Assembly: GCA_015180985.1 (NCBI GenBank) | Contig: CP054185.1 | Location: forward strand, 992,001 to 1,056,000 | Direction: 5' to 3' | Source of the DNA: Flammeovirgaceae bacterium | Lineage (GTDB): Bacteria; Bacteroidota; Bacteroidia; Cytophagales; Cyclobacteriaceae | Length of the DNA: 64,000 bases | Shown: positions 54,091 through 61,440 of the stretch, piece after piece | How positions within the stretch are numbered: the first letter of the stretch is position 1 | Layout: each line of letters opens with the position of its first letter | The notes under the pieces: model-generated | Databases searched by the model: none | What the model was told of the DNA's origin: nothing | The model's input: the letters and a program-made list of their open reading frames with translations, nothing else | Made by a program: the position numbers and the translations under genes

Positions 54091-56625
54091 ATGAAAAAGC
54101 ATTTGTCATTATTATTCTGCCTGCTGTCAACGATTTATGCCTATGCCCAGCAAAAACTATTGAGTCCGAAGGAATTTCTTGGTTACGAACCGGGCGATCG
54201 GTTTACACGTCATCATCGTGTGGTAGACTATTTTCAATACGTAGCCAATACCTTGCCCCATGTAGATTTTCACCAGTACGGTGAAACCTACGAACACCGC
54301 CCGCTGGTGTATGTGGTGATTGCCTCACCCGAAAATTATGCACGGCTGGAGCAAATCCGCCAGGATAACCTCAGGCGTGCGGGCATGGCCGATGGCAGTC
54401 CGTCAACCAAAATCTCCATTGTGTGGCTGAGTTACAATGTGCACGGCAATGAGGCTAACTCCATGGAGGCATCTATGCAAACCCTGTACGAACTGGCCGA
54501 TCCGAACAACGCCAAATCAAAAGAGTGGTTGAAAAATACGGTGGTGATTATGGATCCGTGCATCAACCCCGATGGGCGGGACCGGTATGCAAATTTTTAT
54601 AATCAATACGGCAACCGAATTATAAACCCAAACCCGGAAGCAAAAGAACACCGCGAACCCTGGCCGGGCGGCCGCAGCAACCACTATTGGTTTGATTTGA
54701 ACCGCGACTGGGCGTGGCTTACGCAAACCGAATCGCAGCAACGCATAAAAATTTATAACCAGTGGATGCCCCACGTGCATGTGGATTTCCACGAGCAGGG
54801 CTACGACAGCCCGTACTATTTTGCACCTGCTGCCGAGCCATACCACGAAGTGATTACCCCCTGGCAACGCGAGTTTCAGGTGATGATTGGTAAAAACCAT
54901 GCGAAGTATTTCGATCAGCAGGGTTGGTTGTACTTTACCAAGGAGCGTTTCGATTTGTATTATCCCAGCTATGGCGACACCTATCCCACCTACAATGGCG
55001 CCATCGGAATGACGTACGAGCAGGCCGGAGGCGGCTCGGCCGGGCTGGCCATCCGCACGCGCGAGGGCGACCCGCTTACACTCAAAGACCGGCTTACACA
55101 CCACCACACCACCGGCCTTTCCACCGTGGAGATTACCGCCATGAACGCCAACCGCGTGGTAGAAGAGTTTGAAAAATACTTCCGTGAAAACCTCAACAAC
55201 CCGGCATCACCTTACAAAACGTATGTAATCAAAGCGGATAACAATCCCGATAAGGTAAAGCGGCTTACCGCTATTCTTGATGCACACCTGATTCGCTACG
55301 GCCATCCTTCAGCCGGCAAGGCAACACGCGGATATGAGTACACCACACAGTCTGCACAGAATTTTAACCTTACCACCGAAGATCTGGTAATAAATATTTA
55401 CCAGCCGAAGTCGCGGTTGATAACAACGCTGTTCGAACCGGTTTCAAAACTACCGGATTCAGTAACGTACGACATCACCGCCTGGAATTTGTTTTATGCT
55501 TATGGCCTGAAAGGCTATGCGTTGAGTGAACGGATTAATCCGGGCAAACCGTATCAGCCCAAAGAAGCGGCCAACAAACCGGCTGAGGGTAAACCGTACG
55601 CGTATGTGTTCAACTACAACAGTGTTGCCGATGTGGAGTTTTTATGTGCGCTGATGAAAAAAGGTATTAAGGTGCGTTCATCGCTTGCGGCATTCAAGGT
55701 AAACGGAGAGAGTTTTGATGCCGGGGCATTGGTTGTTACCCGAAGGAACAACGAAAATGTAACCGACTTTGATAACCTGGTGCAGGGACTGGCGAAAGAG
55801 TATAACCGCAGGTATTTGGCGGCCAGTACAGGATTTGTAGAAACGGGGAGTGATTTCGGATCCGGATCCGTGAATTACTTAAAGCCTCCACGCGTGGCCG
55901 TGCTGGTGGGCGATCAGGTTTCATCGTTGTCAGCCGGGGCCATCTGGCATTTTTTTGAGCAGGAAATCAAATTCCCGTTAACCCAGATTGGCACGGAATA
56001 CTTTCGTTCGGTTGATTTAAAAAATTACGATGTGCTGGTGGTGCCGGAAGGGCGTTACTCATTATTTGATGAAGAGACAATGAAAAAAGTTACGGACTGG
56101 GTTTCAGGTGGTGGTCGCCTTATTTTGATTTCCGGTGCCCTCAATTCATTTGCCGATAAAAACGGATTTGCCCTGAAGAAGTATGCCACCGAGGATGCAA
56201 AGAAGGAAGCGGAGAAAAAAGAAAAGGAAGAACAGGCGAAAAATGCGCTTTTAGCCTATGAAGAATCCGAGCGCAAAGGCATTTCAAGCCTTATTTCCGG
56301 TGCCATCTACAAAGTGGCGCTGGACAAGTCGCACCCGCTTGCCTTTGGATTGGGTAATACTTACTACACCCTTAAAACCAACGAACTTTATTTCAGTTAC
56401 CTGCAGGGCGGCTGGAACGTGGGCGTTATTAAAGGAAAAGCAAAACCCATACAGGGTTATGCCGGCTATAAGATAAACGCAAAACTGGATAACTCTTTTG
56501 TGCTGGGTGTTGAGGATAAGGGCCGCGGTACGGTGGTGTATTTTGTTGATGATCCGCTGTTCCGGAATTTCTGGGAGAACGGCAAAATGCTGTTCAGCAA
56601 TGCGGTGTTTATAGTAGGGCAGTAA
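54091..56625 (+). CDS. Exported M14-family zinc carboxypeptidase
   Basis: An 844-residue exported metallocarboxypeptidase (signal peptide MKKHLSLLFCLLSTIYAYAQ). The zinc ligands can be located: YNVHGNEANSMEA (His118, Glu121) and HVDFHEQGYD (His234), with the catalytic Glu in GMTYEQAGGGS (about Glu310). The C-terminal third (about 600-770), with VAVLVGDQV and DVLVVPEGRYS, resembles a class I glutamine-amidotransferase-like domain often fused to this subfamily. It should trim C-terminal residues of peptides in the periplasm or outside the cell. A palindromic repeat begins at its stop codon. Confidence 0.92.
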   Translation: MKKHLSLLFCLLSTIYAYAQQKLLSPKEFLGYEPGDRFTRHHRVVDYFQYVANTLPHVDFHQYGETYEHRPLVYVVIASPENYARLEQIRQDNLRRAGMADGSPSTKISIVWLSYNVHGNEANSMEASMQTLYELADPNNAKSKEWLKNTVVIMDPCINPDGRDRYANFYNQYGNRIINPNPEAKEHREPWPGGRSNHYWFDLNRDWAWLTQTESQQRIKIYNQWMPHVHVDFHEQGYDSPYYFAPAAEPYHEVITPWQREFQVMIGKNHAKYFDQQGWLYFTKERFDLYYPSYGDTYPTYNGAIGMTYEQAGGGSAGLAIRTREGDPLTLKDRLTHHHTTGLSTVEITAMNANRVVEEFEKYFRENLNNPASPYKTYVIKADNNPDKVKRLTAILDAHLIRYGHPSAGKATRGYEYTTQSAQNFNLTTEDLVINIYQPKSRLITTLFEPVSKLPDSVTYDITAWNLFYAYGLKGYALSERINPGKPYQPKEAANKPAEGKPYAYVFNYNSVADVEFLCALMKKGIKVRSSLAAFKVNGESFDAGALVVTRRNNENVTDFDNLVQGLAKEYNRRYLAASTGFVETGSDFGSGSVNYLKPPRVAVLVGDQVSSLSAGAIWHFFEQEIKFPLTQIGTEYFRSVDLKNYDVLVVPEGRYSLFDEETMKKVTDWVSGGGRLILISGALNSFADKNGFALKKYATEDAKKEAEKKEKEEQAKNALLAYEESERKGISSLISGAIYKVALDKSHPLAFGLGNTYYTLKTNELYFSYLQGGWNVGVIKGKAKPIQGYAGYKINAKLDNSFVLGVEDKGRGTVVYFVDDPLFRNFWENGKMLFSNAVFIVGQ

Positions 56626-56693
56626 CCTCACCCCCGTCTCGCTTCGCTCGACTTCCCCCTCTCCTGCAGGAGAGGGGGATAGGGGGTGAGGTT
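56624..56693. repeat. C/G-rich nested palindrome (family B, copy 2) between M14 peptidase and tpx genes
   Basis: Outer arms AACCTCACCCCC (56624-56635) and GGGGGTGAGGTT (56682-56693). Inner arms CCCCCTCTCC and GGAGAGGGGG sit around TGCA. A small TCTCGCTTCGCTCGA palindrome lies in the left half. The left arm overlaps the last bases of the M14 stop codon, and the right arm overlaps the tpx stop. The 3' part matches the element at 25595-25633. It probably also works as a bidirectional terminator. Confidence 0.88.
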
Positions 56694-57189
56694 ATAATGC
56701 CGCCAGCGCAGCATCATAGTTTGGTTCCTGACCGATGGCCGGCACCAGTTCGGTGTATTTGATTTTTCCCTGTTTATCAATAACCACCACGGCACGGGCG
56801 CACAGGCCGGCAAAGTTGCCGTCAACCAGTTCAACGCCATAGTCTTTCGAAAAACCCCGGCCGCGGAAATCGGTAGCGGTAATCACATTACTTATTCCTT
56901 CTGCTCCGCAGAAGCGCTTCATGGCAAACGGCAAATCTTTTGAAACGCAGAGTACAGTCGTATCGGAAAGAGAGGCTGCCCGCTTGTTGAATTCACGAAC
57001 GGAAGTGGCGCACACGCCCGTATCGATGCTAGGAAAAATATTGAGCACCACATTTTTTCCGGCGAACTGGTTCAGGGTTATGTCCTTCATGTCGTTACCG
57101 GTTAAGGTAAAGGCCGGTGCTGCTGAGCCGGTTGCCGGCAGGTTGCCGATGGTGTTTACTACGTTTTCGCCAAGTTTGGTTTGTGCCAT
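56692..57189 (-). CDS. tpx: Thiol peroxidase (Tpx-type peroxiredoxin)
   Basis: A 165-residue atypical 2-Cys peroxiredoxin that reduces peroxides using thioredoxin. The peroxidatic motif is PSIDTGVCATSVREFN (Thr57, Cys60) and the resolving cysteine is in MKRFCGAEG (Cys94), both as in Tpx. Flanking family segments (GNDMKDITLNQFAGKNVVLN) are intact. Upstream lies a short heptamer repeat tract (57198-57232). Confidence 0.95.
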   Translation of the reverse strand: MAQTKLGENVVNTIGNLPATGSAAPAFTLTGNDMKDITLNQFAGKNVVLNIFPSIDTGVCATSVREFNKRAASLSDTTVLCVSKDLPFAMKRFCGAEGISNVITATDFRGRGFSKDYGVELVDGNFAGLCARAVVVIDKQGKIKYTELVPAIGQEPNYDAALAAL

Positions 57190-57197
57190 ATTCAGGT

Positions 57198-57232
57198 GGT
57201 TAAGGGTTCAAGGTTTAAAGTTCAAAGTTCAG
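57198..57232. repeat. Five degenerate 7-base tandem repeats upstream of tpx
   Basis: GGTTAAG GGTTCAA GGTTTAA then AGTTCAA AGTTCAG: five heptamers in a row, ending 9 bases from the tpx start codon on its upstream side. Confidence 0.7.
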
Positions 57233-57289
57233 CATTCATCAGTCGTTATTCAGGCAACTGCTGAGTTAACAAAATTCTAAAGCATTGGT

Positions 57290-60124
57290 TTACTCAATGC
57301 CCTGCTTAATTCCTTTCTCCACAGCCGGCACACCGCGTTTCATCCAGTCGGGCATGGGTGCGTCTTTCAGGTAGTGATCAAAAAACTGCATCATCCGCTT
57401 GGCAAAGTCGGTGCGGTCCTGCCGCTGGGTAAGTCCGTGGCCCTGGCCGTTGTAGTTCAGCATCCATACCGGTTTGCCCAGCCTGCGCAGGGCCATGTAG
57501 TACTCAATGCCCTGGTACCAGGGCACAGCGCCATCGGCATCGTTGTGCATCATCAGCAAAGGCGTTTGCACTTTGTCGGCAAAAAAGATGGGCGAGTTTT
57601 CGATGTACAGCATGGGCTTTTCCCACAAGGTGCCGCCAATGCGGCTCTGCGATTTTTCGTACTGGAACATCCGGCTCAGGCCGCTTTCCCAGCGGATGCC
57701 CCCGTACGCGCTAATCATGTTGGCTACGGGTGCGCCCGCTTCGGCTGCGCGAAACAGGTTGGTGCGGGTAATCATGTAGGCAATCTGGTAACCGCCCCAG
57801 CTGTGCCCCTGTATGCCGATGCGTTTTTCATCTACAAATCCTTTGGCAATCAGCGCGGTTACACCCGGCATGATGCAGTTCAGCGCGCTCTCACCGGGGT
57901 ACCCGATTTTGTACACTACATCGGGAACGAAAACCACATACCCGTTGCTGGTATACAGCGAAAAGTTAATGAACGAGCGGATGGGGGCAGGAGCATAATG
58001 CTGGTGGATGTCGTCTGCATATTTTTCGTAGAAGTAAACTATCATCGGATACTTCTTTTTTGGATCGAACCCTTCAGGTTTGTAGAGCAATCCTTCGAGC
58101 GGAATGTTGTCGGCAGATGTCCACTGCACCCGTTCAACGGTGCCCCACAAGTACCGGCTCATCTGCGGGTTGGCGTTGGAGAGTTTTCGGGGCGATGCAA
58201 AGGTGGCATCGGCCGTCCATACATCCGGAAACTCCCGGAAGCTTTCGCGGGTGAAGGCGAAGGTATTTGCTTCGCGCGCTTTGATCAGGTTACCAAAACG
58301 GTAATCGCCCATAATCAGTTTGGTAAGTTTACCGTCTTTGAGCGATAGTTTGTAAAAACCCGATTGCTTTGTGGTTTCATTAAAGGCGCTGAGGTAGAGT
58401 TCTTTTTCCGGATCGATGAAGCGTTCTTCCGGATCGAGGCGCAGGTAACGGAAGCGGGTTTTCTCCTGCCTTCCGGTTTTTGTCAGGTTTACCGGTGCTT
58501 TTTTGTTTTCCGGATCGAACAGCCAGATGTCGTACCGGTCATACACCAGCAGCGAAGCATCGTTGGCGGTAAAGCCGGCCAGGCCGTACGATGACGGGTA
58601 GTCGGGATGATCATCTTCTTCGTCAGCAAATCTTACCTTCAGGTTTTCGGTTAGCTTCACTGTTTTTTTGCCGGCAACCGAATAGCTGTACCAGGCCGTA
58701 TCCGGACTGCTGAACCAAACCACGTAACTGGCCTTGGGCGAAAGGCGTGCATTGCCTTTTACTTTTTGCTGAATGATCTGCGTTGTGCCGTCATTCACAT
58801 TGACCAACGTCAGATCTTTGTACACATTCGTGTCCCAGGTGCGCATTACCAGGTAGGGCGTTTCGTTTTGCGCAAGGGCGATACCGGCATTGCCTTCATC
58901 ACCGGTTTCGATGGAAGGCATTTTTTCATGGGCCAGCTGAACGATGCGGTTTGGTGTTGCAAGGTGAATTACCGAAGCGTATGATCGCCTCTTGTCTTCC
59001 TCCAGCCTGCGGTTTTGCATGGGGTAGATGTAGTCATCTTTCCAGGTCCATACTTCCACGTTTACAATTTCTTCACTTAACAGGGTAGTATCCTGAACAA
59101 CAGGCTTTGGAGAAATGCCTAAAAACAATTTGGAGCCGTCTTTCGAAAATTGCGGTGTGTAATTTTCATTCACAATCCAATCACCGGGCAAACCGTTGGT
59201 TTTTTCATCAGCCAGCAAACTGGATGATGGACTCCCTTTTTTCCAGTGGTACAGTTTGTGGTAGCGGATTAGTGCCTTGGTGGTGTCGGCATCTACCAGA
59301 AAAGCCGTTTGGGTGCCGTCATCGCTGATGGATAAGCCTTTTACTTTGTGTTTGCTTTTTACTTCAAGCAGTTGGCTGAGTTGATTGGTTTGCAAATCGT
59401 ACCAGTAAATACCTGCTTTTAATGTTGAGTCGTTGCCCGTTGAATGAAACAACAATCCCTGCCCGTATTTGGCAAAGGTATAGTCCTTCACAAAACCAAA
59501 GCGTGTTTCTGTGTTGGTGTTCAGGTTTCGAAGCACCAGGGTATAGCCGTTATCATCGGTATTCTTTTTAACTTTTTTGGGTTTTGTGTTTTTCCGGGCC
59601 GTGTCAGGTTTTGTGGCCGGAGCCGGTTTACTTTCTTTTGGCGCTTCAAGCTGGTAAGCCAGCCAGCCACCTGATTTTTGCGGCACTTTGAACGACTTTA
59701 CATCCGGAATTTTTTCGGTCTTGCGGCTGCTGAAAGAAAACAGACCGAGGGAGTCTTTGGGGAGATCGTCTTTTTTCTTCTTCTGCCTGCGCAATTCTTT
59801 TACCAGGTTTTTCTGCGGTTTGATTTTAAACACCGCATAACGCCCGTCCCAGGTAAGTACAATATCAGAAGCGCGCTTCACCGAATCCTGTGTATTTGTT
59901 TTCAACGAATGAAAAACAATTTTGCCATCGCCATCCTGCGGGTTAATGGTATAAACTGCAAACGCGCCATCGGGCGTGAGCGCCCGGTAGGGTATTTCTT
60001 TCCAGTTGTCGTACACATCGTGCGAGAGCGGTTTCTTGGGTTGGGGTTGAGCGGCTTTCTGTTTTTGCGGATAGGCCGCGACAGCAATCAACAGCGCTGC
60101 GGAAAAGCAAATCAGTTTTTGCAT
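57290..60124 (-). CDS. Exported S9-family prolyl oligopeptidase
   Basis: A 944-residue serine peptidase with a signal peptide (MQKLICFSAALLIAVAAYPQ; start at 60124, though the frame is open to 60163). A beta-propeller occupies most of the N-terminal two thirds. The C-terminal alpha/beta-hydrolase domain has the nucleophile in QGHSWGGYQ (about Ser775), with Asp in MHNDADGAVPW and His in YNGQGHGL. It is probably periplasmic or outer-membrane and cleaves peptides after proline or small residues, in keeping with the M14 and M28 peptidases nearby. Confidence 0.92.
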   Translation of the reverse strand: MQKLICFSAALLIAVAAYPQKQKAAQPQPKKPLSHDVYDNWKEIPYRALTPDGAFAVYTINPQDGDGKIVFHSLKTNTQDSVKRASDIVLTWDGRYAVFKIKPQKNLVKELRRQKKKKDDLPKDSLGLFSFSSRKTEKIPDVKSFKVPQKSGGWLAYQLEAPKESKPAPATKPDTARKNTKPKKVKKNTDDNGYTLVLRNLNTNTETRFGFVKDYTFAKYGQGLLFHSTGNDSTLKAGIYWYDLQTNQLSQLLEVKSKHKVKGLSISDDGTQTAFLVDADTTKALIRYHKLYHWKKGSPSSSLLADEKTNGLPGDWIVNENYTPQFSKDGSKLFLGISPKPVVQDTTLLSEEIVNVEVWTWKDDYIYPMQNRRLEEDKRRSYASVIHLATPNRIVQLAHEKMPSIETGDEGNAGIALAQNETPYLVMRTWDTNVYKDLTLVNVNDGTTQIIQQKVKGNARLSPKASYVVWFSSPDTAWYSYSVAGKKTVKLTENLKVRFADEEDDHPDYPSSYGLAGFTANDASLLVYDRYDIWLFDPENKKAPVNLTKTGRQEKTRFRYLRLDPEERFIDPEKELYLSAFNETTKQSGFYKLSLKDGKLTKLIMGDYRFGNLIKAREANTFAFTRESFREFPDVWTADATFASPRKLSNANPQMSRYLWGTVERVQWTSADNIPLEGLLYKPEGFDPKKKYPMIVYFYEKYADDIHQHYAPAPIRSFINFSLYTSNGYVVFVPDVVYKIGYPGESALNCIMPGVTALIAKGFVDEKRIGIQGHSWGGYQIAYMITRTNLFRAAEAGAPVANMISAYGGIRWESGLSRMFQYEKSQSRIGGTLWEKPMLYIENSPIFFADKVQTPLLMMHNDADGAVPWYQGIEYYMALRRLGKPVWMLNYNGQGHGLTQRQDRTDFAKRMMQFFDHYLKDAPMPDWMKRGVPAVEKGIKQGIE

Positions 60125-60261
60125 GACGTTGAAAATTTTTTGAATAAACATAACCAAACCCATCCGGCCGGCAAACGGGTTTTTTGCGGGTGAACCGGGC
60201 TTTTCAACTGATGGTTTTTCCTGTATTTTGCGTGCCCATCCGCAGAAAAAATGGAGTAATT

Positions 60262-61170
60262 ATGGTAAAGAGGGCGTTTTTAGTGTGGACAACCATTGCA
60301 GCAGTGGTTTCCGTATTGTTTGTATCGGGTTGCAATGACGATGAAACGCCCTCCATCGGTTTTAAAACCGAAACCTCAACGGTTACCGAAGGCAGCACGG
60401 TAAAGGTGCAATTCAGTGCATCGGTACCCAGCGGAGTAACACCGTTAATTGAGTTGAGTGGCACAGCAACAGAAGGTACTGACTACACGTTCACCATGGA
60501 TGCAAAGGAGATCACCTTTACCGTTCCGGACGATTTTATGTACGACCCCAACGAGACCATCATTGTTGAGATAACTGATTTTGACGGCAAGGCCAACGTA
60601 GGAGGCAAAAGCGTTCACACCATCACGATAACGGATAAAGACGAAACCGCCACCCCCGGATTGCGTGTGGAATTGCGCTGGGATGTTGACCCGGTAACCA
60701 CCGGCAACCAGCCTGGCGATGTGGATATGGATTTGTTTTTGTGGATTGAAGAGCCTGCCGGTTCGGATGATTATGAGTTGATTGACGGATCGGTTCAGAT
60801 AGGGAACGGATTTGAGTTTGTGTTTCTTCCCACCAACAACCCGACTGATTATCCCAATCGGGCTTACGGACTGGGCTATAACTATTACAGCGGCTCATCG
60901 GATAACCTGAAGGTAAATGTGACCTTTAAAGTGTTCAAGGGAAATATTGACGGTGGCCTGAACAAACTGGAGTCAACAGCTACATATACATTGGCCAACA
61001 TAAATCCATGGGTCGATACTGATGAATTTTACATCGTTCAGTTCTTTGAAAAAGAGAATGCCAACTTCAACAACTTCACCGACATTTTTGTGCCGGTAAG
61101 CGGCTCGCGCGCAAAAAAACTGCAGGCTAAACTTACCGAAGCACTGAAGGAAAAGAAGAAGCGCAGGTAA
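60262..61170 (+). CDS. Lipoprotein with a Calx-beta-like domain
   Basis: A 302-residue lipoprotein. The ATG at 60262 (MVKRAFLVWTTIAAVVSVLFVSGC) gives a good lipobox; upstream in-frame residues look non-native. After the lipobox comes a Calx-beta-like repeat (TVTEGSTVKVQFSASVPSG ... PNETIIVEITD ... HTITITDKDE) with probable calcium-binding acidic residues. A beta-rich C-terminal domain ends KEKKKRR. It is probably a cell-surface binding protein; the ligand is unknown. Confidence 0.8.
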   Translation: MVKRAFLVWTTIAAVVSVLFVSGCNDDETPSIGFKTETSTVTEGSTVKVQFSASVPSGVTPLIELSGTATEGTDYTFTMDAKEITFTVPDDFMYDPNETIIVEITDFDGKANVGGKSVHTITITDKDETATPGLRVELRWDVDPVTTGNQPGDVDMDLFLWIEEPAGSDDYELIDGSVQIGNGFEFVFLPTNNPTDYPNRAYGLGYNYYSGSSDNLKVNVTFKVFKGNIDGGLNKLESTATYTLANINPWVDTDEFYIVQFFEKENANFNNFTDIFVPVSGSRAKKLQAKLTEALKEKKKRR

Positions 61171-61384
61171 GAGTCGTCCTACGACTTAAAGTCGTAGGAC
61201 GACTGCTCCTCTCTAATTCCTTTATCCGTTTCTTCAACCGGCTAACCAGCCAGGTTTGAAATCCTACTGCCACAGCCAAGGCAGTATAAATCAAGATTTG
61301 AGCATAGGTGGTATGAAGTTTAAAAAATATTCCGATTATCAGGAGGACGGAACATATAAAATACACTAATCCTTCATATTTCAT
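61133..61384 (-). CDS. Small two-span membrane protein whose C-terminus is replaced by a palindromic repeat
   Basis: An 83-residue protein with two membrane segments (LVYFICSVLLIIGIFF and ILIYTALAVAVGFQTWL) and a short basic tail KKRIKELE. Residues from about 61 on are encoded by the palindrome at 61173-61203 and by antisense of the preceding gene, so the native protein probably ended near residue 60. A partial copy of the same repeat lies upstream of the start (61413-61435). The function is unknown. It is a plausible gene, but the small size keeps confidence moderate. Confidence 0.55.
   Translation of the reverse strand: MKYEGLVYFICSVLLIIGIFFKLHTTYAQILIYTALAVAVGFQTWLVSRLKKRIKELERSSRPTTLSRRTTLTCASSFPSVLR
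61173..61203. repeat. Perfect 31-base palindrome (family C, copy 2)
   Basis: Arms GTCGTCCTACGACTT and AAGTCGTAGGACGAC around a single A; all 15 arm positions match. It lies 3 bases after the stop of the Calx-beta gene and inside the 3' end of the small membrane-protein frame. Confidence 0.9.
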
Positions 61385-61412
61385 GTCTTGCTAATAATTA
61401 GTGAATTATCAA

Positions 61413-61435
61413 TCGACTTAAAGTCGTAGGACGAC
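61413..61435. repeat. Truncated palindrome (family C, copy 3)
   Basis: TCGACTT-A-AAGTCGTAGGACGAC: the right arm is identical to copy 2, but the outer half of the left arm is missing or diverged. It lies between the small membrane-protein gene and the metalloprotease stop. Confidence 0.8.
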
Positions 61436-61440
61436 TTTTC

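Noticed and set aside
57374-58348. A 324-residue plus-strand open frame inside the S9 peptidase gene
   Set aside because: It is antisense to a strongly conserved catalytic region, has no recognisable domain and looks like a GC-rich shadow frame.
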